Shown here: positions 22,457 to 29,722 of the stretch, piece by piece
How the letters are laid out: each line of letters starts with the position of its first letter
How positions within the stretch are numbered: position 1 is the first letter of the stretch
From: Alphaproteobacteria bacterium
GTDB taxonomy: Bacteria > Pseudomonadota > Alphaproteobacteria > Geminicoccales > Geminicoccaceae
Direction: 5' to 3'
Length of the DNA stretch: 34,373 bases
Assembly: GCA_030431615.1 (NCBI GenBank)
Contig: JAUIID010000032.1
Location: 1-34,373, forward strand
The notes under the pieces: model-generated
Told to the model about the DNA's origin: nothing
The model's database searches: none
What the model saw: only the letters and a program-made list of their open reading frames with translations
Position numbers and translations under genes: made by a program

Positions 22457-24504
22457 TGTTCTGCGAAACCTCCCTCCGCAAAGGCCCGGTCACGCCCATC
22501 GCGTCGGCGCCGCCGTCGAGCAACTGGACGCCCGATACCTCTGACGCGCTGACCGCGTTCGAGTCGTTGAGCAGCGGGGTCGAGCGCTTTCTCTACATCT
22601 TCGATGGCGCCAGTTGCCAGCGCACGTCGGTCCAGGCCGGCGGCATCGCCTCGGGGCTCATTGGCGCTGCCCGATCGTGGGTGGACCCGACCGTCGATGC
22701 GGCCATGGCCACCACGGTTGCGGGGAACGACCCGGAAAACGACCCGCGCCCGACGCTCGGGACGACTGCCTCGATCGTCGGCGCCGTGTTCGATGGCGAC
22801 CGCACCAGCGACCTCTACAACAGCCGGCTGACCCTCCCCTACCTGACGGCCCAGCGCGGCATCATCGGGGTGGTCTACTACCTCAACCGGGAGGACTCCG
22901 GGGCGGCCGAGGCGTTCATCGAGACGCCGCTATTCCGTGGCCAAGCCTATTGGGGGGCTCAAGGGACTACCGCCCCGCATGCGAGGGCGGGCAGCACGGT
23001 TCTGACCTCGGCCGGCGGCTCGTCACCCTATCAGGCGTGGGATATTGCCTGGTTCAAATATGACCAGAACGTGCCCTATCTCGCGGTCCGCCGGAAAGAC
23101 GGCGAGTGGGTCGAGGCGTCGCTAAACGGGGGGACTCCGTGGATTGATGGGGCCAAGCTCCTCGGCCGTGGCAGCTACTCCGGCACCGCTGGGCCGCCGT
23201 TCTTGGGGACGATCCGCTCGGTCATCTACATGGGCGAGCTGCCGGCCGACGATGATGAAGAGCAGATTGTCGTCGACGCCGCGCTGATCGGCACGGCCAT
23301 CACGGACACGGCGCCGGAAGACGGTGGCGAAGAGCCTCCTCCTCCTGGCGGTGGTGTGGGGACGCCGCTGACGACGGCACTCCGCACGGTCAACGTCAGC
23401 AATCGCACCCAGCTTCTCGCTGCCCTGGACGTCGGCGAAGTGCAGCCCGGCGACCATATCGTGCTGGCCAATGGCACCTATTCCGGCGACTACACGACGG
23501 AGAAGGCCGGCGCCGATGGTGCTGAAATTGTCATCCGGGCCGCCAACCCGCAGATGGCAGTCATCAGCGGCCGGATCATTCTGAACCACAACTATTATAC
23601 GACCTATCAACTGAGCTTGCCGAATATCAACAGCTACGACGGCAATGTCTATGTCGATGCCGACTATTGCCGCGTGCTGCGCTGCAAGTTCGATGGCGCC
23701 GGTCGAGGGGTCAAGCTCGCCCGCACTTCGCCCAGATACACCGAGATCGCCTATAACTATTTCGAGGATAACCTGAACGCCATTCAGGTTCTGATCGCTA
23801 CAAGCGGCAGCGTCCGGCAGTACACGCACATCCATCACAACCACGTTAAGGGCGGGTCAAGGACTCAGATGGAGCACGGCTCCAATGAGAGCCATTCGGA
23901 CACGCCGTCAGCCTCGACGATCGAGTATAATTTCTTCGAGGACAATTCCAGCGCCGGGTCATATGTGTTGGGCCTGAAGTCCAGCGAGCACATTGTCCGC
24001 TTCAATACGATCAAGAACGCGGGCACGACCTATTGCCAGCAGCGGCACGGCCGGGACTGCCAGTGGATCGCCAACGCCTTCATCAACTCCGCGGGCTGCC
24101 TGATCCGGGGCGTCGGCCATCTCGTGATGGGCAACTACAAGTCTCCGGGCTCGCCGACCGGCCGCTTCGCCGACATCGGCCCGCAGGCCGGCAGCATTCG
24201 GCAGGCCGAGTTCGAGAGCCGCCCCGTGACCGGCGAGACGGATTGGCCGGCTTGCGACGACAGCACCTTCATCGGCAACCTGCCGCTGGTCAGGATCGGC
24301 GGCGGCGGCAGCGATTCGACCTACAACAACGCCGGCACCCTCTGCAAGCCGCGCAACATCCGCGTCGAGAGCGCAGAGGGCGCATGGCTGATCGACCGCG
24401 AGGACGGCAGCTACCCGTCCGTCCGCACGACGACAGAGAGCCAGACGGTGCCGCTGTACGTGGTCCTCACGGCAGCCGACGTCGGGCTGGAGGCCGACCT
24501 GTGA
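22453..24504 (+). CDS. Tailspike with family-6 polysaccharide lyase domain
   Basis: 683 residues. Residues ~45-290 look like a concanavalin/LamG-type sandwich, followed by a linker EEPPPPGGG near 300. From residue ~312 the sequence matches the PL6 (chondroitinase B/alginate lyase) beta-helix: VNVSNRTQLLAALDVGEVQP, then GDHIVLANGTYSGDY, then NHVKGGSRTQMEHGSNES. The PL6 catalytic pair is recognisable as Lys509 in LGLKSSEHIVRFNTI and Arg531 in QQRHGRDCQWIANAF, 22 residues apart as in the family. It probably cleaves uronate-containing host exopolysaccharide during adsorption. Substrate (alginate-like or chondroitin-like) is unknown. Starts ATGATG at the previous stop. Confidence 0.87.
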   Translation: MMFCETSLRKGPVTPIASAPPSSNWTPDTSDALTAFESLSSGVERFLYIFDGASCQRTSVQAGGIASGLIGAARSWVDPTVDAAMATTVAGNDPENDPRPTLGTTASIVGAVFDGDRTSDLYNSRLTLPYLTAQRGIIGVVYYLNREDSGAAEAFIETPLFRGQAYWGAQGTTAPHARAGSTVLTSAGGSSPYQAWDIAWFKYDQNVPYLAVRRKDGEWVEASLNGGTPWIDGAKLLGRGSYSGTAGPPFLGTIRSVIYMGELPADDDEEQIVVDAALIGTAITDTAPEDGGEEPPPPGGGVGTPLTTALRTVNVSNRTQLLAALDVGEVQPGDHIVLANGTYSGDYTTEKAGADGAEIVIRAANPQMAVISGRIILNHNYYTTYQLSLPNINSYDGNVYVDADYCRVLRCKFDGAGRGVKLARTSPRYTEIAYNYFEDNLNAIQVLIATSGSVRQYTHIHHNHVKGGSRTQMEHGSNESHSDTPSASTIEYNFFEDNSSAGSYVLGLKSSEHIVRFNTIKNAGTTYCQQRHGRDCQWIANAFINSAGCLIRGVGHLVMGNYKSPGSPTGRFADIGPQAGSIRQAEFESRPVTGETDWPACDDSTFIGNLPLVRIGGGGSDSTYNNAGTLCKPRNIRVESAEGAWLIDREDGSYPSVRTTTESQTVPLYVVLTAADVGLEADL

Positions 24505-25238
24505 GCCTGCTCCCCGCACTGATCTCGTCGACGAATGCCAAGGTTGGCGCCGCCCCCGAGCCCGTCACCCCCACCCTCGGCACGGGCGTCTTCTACACGA
24601 GCAACGGCACGGCCACCGACATGGACTGGTCGAGCGACATCACACTGACTGAGGGCCAGGGCGTGTTGATCGCAGCCGCCTTTCGGAACAACGGCAATCC
24701 CGGCGCCACGATCAGCGCCATGTCGCTCGATGCCGGGTCGGTCGCTCTGACCCTCGGCCCGGTCGGCTACCTGGCCGGGTCCGGTCGGACTGTCGTCGCG
24801 GTCGGCGTCGCGCGAGGCGTATCGGCCGGCACCTATACGCCTCGGGTAACGGCAGACGACGCGAACAACCGCGATTTCGTGGGCTATGCCTTCCCGATCG
24901 ACGGCCTGCCTGCTGCCGGGAGCTTCATCGGCTCGACGCCGGCTGGCAGCAGCGTCAATTCGTCAGCGTCCTCGATCACTGGCGCCATCACGGCGACGAA
25001 CGCGGCGTCGCTATTGGTCGGGGTCGGCGCGTTCGGCATCGGCAGCGGCGCCGATCTGACGGCGAACAATTCGACGCTGAAAGTGGCAAACGCCAGCGGT
25101 GCCGGTGCGACAGGCTTCGATGTCTCGTTCGCCATCGTCTCGAGGGCTTCGTCGCTGTCGGAGCTGACCCTTGGCGTGGACTCGGACACGGCCGACGATG
25201 ACCGGGCGCTGGTCTTGATCGAGCTGTTGCCGTCATGA
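24501..25238 (+). CDS. Beta-rich tail fibre accessory protein
   Basis: 245 residues from a GTG that overlaps the spike stop (GTGA). A low-complexity Ala/Gly/Ser/Thr-rich, strand-only sequence (GVLIAAAFRNNGNPGATISA; SLLVGVGAFGIGSGADLTAN) suggests an Ig-like or jelly-roll structural domain. This kind of small sandwich protein often sits beside fibre genes and decorates or adapts the fibre. No recognised family. The stop overlaps the next fibre's ATG. Confidence 0.76.
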   Translation: MSLLPALISSTNAKVGAAPEPVTPTLGTGVFYTSNGTATDMDWSSDITLTEGQGVLIAAAFRNNGNPGATISAMSLDAGSVALTLGPVGYLAGSGRTVVAVGVARGVSAGTYTPRVTADDANNRDFVGYAFPIDGLPAAGSFIGSTPAGSSVNSSASSITGAITATNAASLLVGVGAFGIGSGADLTANNSTLKVANASGAGATGFDVSFAIVSRASSLSELTLGVDSDTADDDRALVLIELLPS

Positions 25239-27490
25239 GCATCCGCCCCCTCGCCGGATCGTCCTGGGCCGGCTCTGGCGTGGCCGCGGTTGTCCCGCCG
25301 ACGCCTCCGCCGCCGGACCCAGACCCGCCACCGGACACGCCGCCGCCCACCGAGCCATCTGAGGATGGCCTCGTCGATCGCCTGGACGGGCGCACGCTCG
25401 CGATCTGGCACCACGGCGCGGAGGACGGGGCGACGGTCACGGATCTGGTCGGCGAGCTCGATGGCGCGGTGACGACGGGCACGGTCGTGGCCCTGCAGCC
25501 GGCGCTCACCGTCGACGACGAATACAACTCGATGCTCTACACGGGCGACGCCTACGCGACCGTTCCGGCGAATGCGGCCCTGGCGGCGTCGGGCGGCGGT
25601 GTCCTGGCGGTGTTCCAGATGCAGCCGGGCTCGACCTGGATGACGCTGGTCAATCGCTTCGGCGATAGCTGGGCCAATCCCGGCGGCTTCGCCATCGCGG
25701 TCGTCCCCGTCGAGGGCACCTATCGGGTCCGCGCGCAGCTCAACAACGGCACCGAGAACGTCGTCCTGCAGCCGACAGACGTCGAGGTCGAGCCGGGCGT
25801 CGCCTATGGCGTAGCCCTGACCTGGGGGGCGGCGGGGCTCAAGCTCTATCTGGGCAATGCGGACTCCGCGGCCGAGATCGAGACGGATACCGACACGGCC
25901 GGGGCTCAAGGCAGCTATCCGATCAACATCGGCGCGGACCGGGCAGGCAGCGCCAGGTTCTTCGGCGCGATCGACATCGTGGCGCTCTATGACGGCCAGC
26001 CGAGCGGGGCCAGCGTGCTGCTGGACCTCGCCGAGGTGAAGGACGCGGGCGTCGTCTGGGCCAATGACGGCTCGGTCACCGTGCAGGCCGACGAGACCGT
26101 TGTCTTCGACCCGCGCCCGAGGGCGCTCGTCGACAGTACCTCGCCCACGGCGGTCGTGACGGTGCAGCCGAGCAACGCAACGGCCACGGCCGAGACCGAT
26201 GGGACGATCACCATCGAGGCCGGCTCGACGCCCGGCGCCAGCACCAACGGGCGCTACACGCTGGACGGCTCGCCGGCGGCCATGCTGTCGGTGTCGGTGA
26301 CCGCGGTCGACGTGACGCCGGCACAGCTCTTTCTCAACCCGTACAACGACGAGAGCGCACACCACCGCAGGATCGGTGGTGATGCTGAATATGCCGCCGC
26401 GATCAGCTCGCAGTCCGGCTACGAAGGCGACAACGTCTTCGTGGAGTGGAGCACTCAGGGCGTCGGCGCGATCAACGGGGCCAACGGCAACGTCTACGGG
26501 TGCGACTTCGAGATCAGCGAGGATGCCGACCCCGAGCGGACGATCACTCACAACGGCTCTGGTGCCGGCACGGGCCTGCCGTTCACGGCCAAGATGCCGA
26601 ACACGTTCCCGTTTTACGAGAGCGCGATCGGCGAGGCGACAAATCTCCTCGTCGACTACACAGTCAACGACATCTACGCGCATTTCCGCGAGAGCGATGG
26701 CACTGACCGCGAGGCGTTCCTTCGCCGCAGCCACGACATCCGCGGCGCCGGGCATTCGGCCACCTTCGCCGACACTACCCGCTATGGTAGTTCGGCATCC
26801 GGGTGCTCGACCGTTCTCGGGCTCATGCGGAAATTCGAGATCGAGACGCCGGGGCTGGTTATCGGGCATGCCCATCAGATCATCCTGCCGCGTGGTGCCA
26901 GCGGGCACATCAACCCGCAGGGCCTGAGCAAGCGGGTGGTGAAGCCTGCCCGTTATGTCGACGGCACGGCGCACAACGTCGGCGAGAACCTGGGGCCGAT
27001 CGACTACGGTGATCTCGTGGCGATCCCGCCCGACGACCTGGCCGGGGTCATCGCCGCCATCGAGGCGATCCCGGGCTCGGCATTCTCGGGATCGAGCTTC
27101 GGCAATATCTCCTCGGCGGAAGGGGCGGCGAAAGAGGCGATGATCCGGTTCGCCACGGCCTGCTGCCATCATGGCTGCTATGCCATCGACGGCGGCAATG
27201 TCCCGCAGTTCCGGGCAGACCGACCGTTCGCCGGCTGGCTCGCCCAAGCCATGATGGTGATCATGCGCCGGCCGTTCTGGTGGGCGGCGTTCAAGGTGGT
27301 CACGAACAGCACCACGGGCGCCAATGTCGGCGTGAACACCAGCGGCAGCTTGATCAACGTCAATTCGGGCACGCCCTCCGGTGCGGGCTGGTCCGGCGGC
27401 AATGCGACCAACGCCAGCATCGGGACATTCGTCGGCGGCGACATCGCGGGTGGCGGGGCGCCCCTGGCAACGAACACGGCTATCGTCTGA
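25235..27490 (+). CDS. Fibre protein: Pro-rich linker, LamG-like and C-terminal domain
   Basis: 751 residues. Residues ~22-42 are a Pro/Asp linker (TPPPPDPDPPPDTPPPTEP). Residues ~45-270 read as a LamG/concanavalin-like module (DGRTLAIWHHGAEDG; YATVPANAALAASGGGVLAV; SGASVLLDLAEVK). A small Ig-like region follows (about 275-355). The C-terminal half, with SHDIRGAGHSATFADTTRYG, SASGCSTVLGLMRKFEI and IGHAHQIILPRG, recalls a conserved domain of secreted bacterial proteins containing a G-L-x-R then H-A pattern, but I cannot name it. Probably binds or cleaves a surface glycan. Confidence 0.8.
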   Translation: MSIRPLAGSSWAGSGVAAVVPPTPPPPDPDPPPDTPPPTEPSEDGLVDRLDGRTLAIWHHGAEDGATVTDLVGELDGAVTTGTVVALQPALTVDDEYNSMLYTGDAYATVPANAALAASGGGVLAVFQMQPGSTWMTLVNRFGDSWANPGGFAIAVVPVEGTYRVRAQLNNGTENVVLQPTDVEVEPGVAYGVALTWGAAGLKLYLGNADSAAEIETDTDTAGAQGSYPINIGADRAGSARFFGAIDIVALYDGQPSGASVLLDLAEVKDAGVVWANDGSVTVQADETVVFDPRPRALVDSTSPTAVVTVQPSNATATAETDGTITIEAGSTPGASTNGRYTLDGSPAAMLSVSVTAVDVTPAQLFLNPYNDESAHHRRIGGDAEYAAAISSQSGYEGDNVFVEWSTQGVGAINGANGNVYGCDFEISEDADPERTITHNGSGAGTGLPFTAKMPNTFPFYESAIGEATNLLVDYTVNDIYAHFRESDGTDREAFLRRSHDIRGAGHSATFADTTRYGSSASGCSTVLGLMRKFEIETPGLVIGHAHQIILPRGASGHINPQGLSKRVVKPARYVDGTAHNVGENLGPIDYGDLVAIPPDDLAGVIAAIEAIPGSAFSGSSFGNISSAEGAAKEAMIRFATACCHHGCYAIDGGNVPQFRADRPFAGWLAQAMMVIMRRPFWWAAFKVVTNSTTGANVGVNTSGSLINVNSGTPSGAGWSGGNATNASIGTFVGGDIAGGGAPLATNTAIV

Positions 27491-27501
27491 CCTCCCGGCT
27501 T

Positions 27502-27530
27502 TCGGAAGCGCGCCGCAAACACCCTCGCTA
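27502..27530 (+). promoter_or_regulatory. Late promoter-like motif copy 5
   Basis: TCGGAAG at 27502-27508 (one mismatch to the other copies) and GCTA at 27527-27530 with an 18-nt spacer, 31 nt before the ATG of the first gene of the lysis region, which has GGAG. Confidence 0.55.
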
Positions 27531-27561
27531 GGCCAGCCGCACACCATCGCGGAGTGCGGAC

Positions 27562-27930
27562 ATGGCTGTCGTGAATATCTCCTGGCACACCGGCAAGGCT
27601 GCCCTGAACACGGTCGGTGAGCCCAACCATATCACGACCGTCGGTTCCGCCGAGAGCTGGGGACCGGTGGTCCTCGACAGCGAGGGTGCCCCGGAGGTCT
27701 TCAACGACGACATCACGACGGCGGAAAAGCTCACCATTCCGGAAGGCGCCCAGATCGGGCGGGTGGTCGTGATCAGCGGCACGCTCTACGCGATCAGCGG
27801 CGACAGCGGGGACGACAACATCGCCGCCGGTGGCGGCCTTGCCTACCTCGCCGGCTTCATGGACGTGATCCCGATCGGCTTCAACGCCGACGGCACCCGC
27901 CACGGCACGCTCCTGGTGGTCGGGGCGTGA
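27562..27930 (+). CDS. Small protein upstream of endolysin, unknown
   Basis: 122 residues with GGAG before the ATG. Begins MAVVNISWHTGKAALNTVGE; strand-rich and Gly/Asp-rich with no membrane segment, so it is not a holin. It may be a structural or fibre-tip protein that happens to lead the lysis operon. The stop overlaps the endolysin start (TGATG). Confidence 0.74.
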   Translation: MAVVNISWHTGKAALNTVGEPNHITTVGSAESWGPVVLDSEGAPEVFNDDITTAEKLTIPEGAQIGRVVVISGTLYAISGDSGDDNIAAGGGLAYLAGFMDVIPIGFNADGTRHGTLLVVGA

Positions 27931-28424
27931 TGCTGAGCGGGCTCAAGTATCGCGAGCTCGCCGCCCGGCTGATCCGCGACGGCGAGGGCAAGCGGCTCCG
28001 CGTCTACGACGACGAGAACGGCAATCCGGTTGTCGCCGGCTACACGATGGTCGGGCACCCCACCATCGGCTACGGGCGCAACCTCGCCGGCAAGGGCATC
28101 GACGACGAAGAGGCCGACGCTCTCCTGGCGGCTGATCTCGTTGACGTCGAGGAGGCCGCCCGCGGCTTCATCGGTGGCCCGACCTGGGCGGCGCTGAATG
28201 ACGCCCGTCGGGCCGTCCTGATGGACATGGCCATGATGGGGGCGGCGAAACTATACGGCTTCGTCAGGCTCCGCGCTGCGATCCAGCGGCAGGACTGGCG
28301 GGCCGCCGCCGCCGAGATCGAGGACTCCGCCTACTTCCGCCAGGTCAAGGGCAGGGGCGTCCGCAACCGCGACATCATGTTGAGCGGCCGCATCACTGTG
28401 GCTGGCCTACCGGTCGAGGAGTGA
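27930..28424 (+). CDS. Endolysin, glycoside hydrolase family 24 (T4 lysozyme-like)
   Basis: 164 residues from the ATG at 27930 (a GTG at 27927 is also possible). Degrades peptidoglycan at lysis. The GH24 signature is RDGEGKRLRVYDDENGNP (Glu19 as catalytic acid, Asp28 in the nucleophile region), then HPTIGYGRNL, ARRAVLMDMAMMGAAKLYGF and the C-terminal VRNRDIMLSG. No signal peptide or SAR segment is visible, so release should depend on a separate holin. The next gene's GTG/ATG region begins at its stop. Confidence 0.92.
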   Translation: MLSGLKYRELAARLIRDGEGKRLRVYDDENGNPVVAGYTMVGHPTIGYGRNLAGKGIDDEEADALLAADLVDVEEAARGFIGGPTWAALNDARRAVLMDMAMMGAAKLYGFVRLRAAIQRQDWRAAAAEIEDSAYFRQVKGRGVRNRDIMLSGRITVAGLPVEE

Positions 28425-28429
28425 TCGAA

Positions 28430-28714
28430 ATGAAGCTGATCGCCGTTCTGGCCCTCGTCGCCCCGCTTGCTGTGCTGGTGGCGGGCTGCTCGGACCTCCA
28501 GGCCATCGGGGCCACGGCCGCCGAGCATCGGCGCGTCATGAACGATATGCAGGCGAGGGCCACGGTGGCCGCGGTCTGCGACATCTCGCTCGGCGCCTAT
28601 CTGCGGGAATTGAACGAGATCGAGCGGACCTATGCCGGGCTCGTGTGCGGGGATGCCGAGGCGATGCGTGAGGCCAGCATGAACCGCCTCGTGGCTCCCG
28701 GCGCTCTGCAATGA
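28430..28714 (+). CDS. Small lipoprotein (possible outer-membrane spanin)
   Basis: 94 residues from the ATG at 28430 with GAGGAG 9 nt upstream. MKLIAVLALVAPLAVLVAGC is a signal peptide with lipobox LVAGC (Cys20), so the mature protein would be lipid-anchored in the outer or inner membrane. The rest is helical and charged (EHRRVMNDMQARATVAAV; YLRELNEIERTYAGL). Within a Gram-negative lysis cassette this fits an Rz1/o-spanin-like role, though the mature chain is longer and less Pro-rich than typical Rz1. The stop overlaps the lipase start. Confidence 0.78.
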   Translation: MKLIAVLALVAPLAVLVAGCSDLQAIGATAAEHRRVMNDMQARATVAAVCDISLGAYLRELNEIERTYAGLVCGDAEAMREASMNRLVAPGALQ

Positions 28715-29316
28715 CCCTCCGCCACGCCACCGCCTGCGCGCTGATCGAGGCCGACTACGCGGGTGGCCGAACCTATGGGCCCTGGCACCGCGGCGCCGTG
28801 CTCGAGCTCGACGGCTTCAGCGCCTCGCAGTGGCTGTGTGGCGACTTCAACGTCTGTGCCTGCACCGGAACGAACGATCGATGGGATTGGCTGCGCAACC
28901 TGCTGTTCATCCCCGCGTGGTCGACGATCGGCGTCAAGCCAGGGGCCGGCGACAGCGGCGCCCTCTACCATTACGGGTTCATCACCACCGCCCGGCTGAT
29001 CTACGCCTGGGCCGACGGCCGGGGCTTTACCCATCTGACCGGCCACAGCCTCGGCGCCGCCGCCGGCGGCATCGTCGGGGGCAGCCTCGGCATCCCCACG
29101 CTCACTTATTCCGCGCCCCGCGTGCTCTGGCCCTGGCAGGAGCAGCCGGAAGGCGCGAAGCACGTCGTCAACAGGACCATGCCCGGCGACCCGATCAATC
29201 GCGTGGTGCCCGGCTACGACTACTACGGGGCCTGCGTCGAGATCGAGCCCACCACCGGTGTCTGGGGCTTTCGCCATGGCATCCGGCACAGCGCCACGGC
29301 CAAGGGAGTCCGCTGA
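28711..29316 (+). CDS. Class-3-lipase-like alpha/beta hydrolase
   Basis: 201 residues. FTHLTGHSLGAAAGGIVGG carries the nucleophile elbow G-H-S-L-G (Ser113). RTMPGDPINRVVPG gives a candidate Asp160, and GFRHGIRHS a candidate His189 or His193. The order Ser-Asp-His and the spacing match fungal-type class 3 lipases (Lipase_3), in compact form. There is no signal peptide, so it would act after holin opening or during infection. It lies between a lipoprotein and a membrane gene of the lysis cassette, which suggests it cleaves envelope lipids during lysis, by analogy with mycobacteriophage LysB esterase. That role is inference. Confidence 0.85.
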   Translation: MTLRHATACALIEADYAGGRTYGPWHRGAVLELDGFSASQWLCGDFNVCACTGTNDRWDWLRNLLFIPAWSTIGVKPGAGDSGALYHYGFITTARLIYAWADGRGFTHLTGHSLGAAAGGIVGGSLGIPTLTYSAPRVLWPWQEQPEGAKHVVNRTMPGDPINRVVPGYDYYGACVEIEPTTGVWGFRHGIRHSATAKGVR

Positions 29317-29618
29317 TGGGCGAGCAGATGAAGGACGCGCTCGAGGAGAAGCGCTTCACCCTCAAGGGCGCCACCCTGCTCGCCCTCATCAGCGCCCTCA
29401 TCGGAATCGTGGTCTCCTCCATGACCGTCTACGCGGACATCGACCGGCGGATCACCGGCGGCGAGACCAGGAACGCGACGCAGGACGACCGGCTGCTGCG
29501 GATCGAGGCCGAGCTCGTCGCCTACCGGAAGATCGACGGCCGCCTCGCGACGATCGAGGCAAACCTCGGGTGGATCAAGCAATTCATGAAGGCCGGGCAG
29601 GTCGGGGGAAACGAATGA
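29316..29618 (+). CDS. Single-span membrane protein with coiled coil (holin or inner spanin)
   Basis: 100 residues, start overlapping the lipase stop (TGATG). A charged N-terminus (MGEQMKDALEEKRFTLKG) precedes one membrane segment (TLLALISALIGIVVSSMTVY, residues ~20-39). A coiled coil (residues 50-95, LLRIEAELVAYRKIDGRLAT) follows. This layout fits an inner-membrane spanin (Rz-like) or a class III-like holin. With the upstream lipoprotein it could form a two-component spanin, but gene order is unusual. Confidence 0.76.
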   Translation: MGEQMKDALEEKRFTLKGATLLALISALIGIVVSSMTVYADIDRRITGGETRNATQDDRLLRIEAELVAYRKIDGRLATIEANLGWIKQFMKAGQVGGNE

Positions 29619-29722
29619 CCGCCGGGGCCGCGGTGACGCCGGATCTGGTCTCGATCGCGTCGGCGCTGGTGCTGCTGACGTGCTTCCGGCTGGCGCGGCC
29701 GGCAGATGAGGATGGTGGGTGA
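29615..29722 (+). CDS. 35-residue membrane peptide of lysis cassette
   Basis: Reads MTAGAAVTPDLVSIASALVL then LTCFRLARPADEDGG. One hydrophobic helix (about residues 8-25) and a charged C-terminus. The start overlaps the previous stop (ATGA) and the stop overlaps the next ATG (TGATG). Could be a small holin or antiholin. Confidence 0.6.
   Translation: MTAGAAVTPDLVSIASALVLLTCFRLARPADEDGG

Noticed and set aside
24884-27547. Antisense frame of 887 codons opposite the LamG-like fibre
   Set aside because: Shadow of the coding strand; it runs through two + genes and a promoter-like gap.
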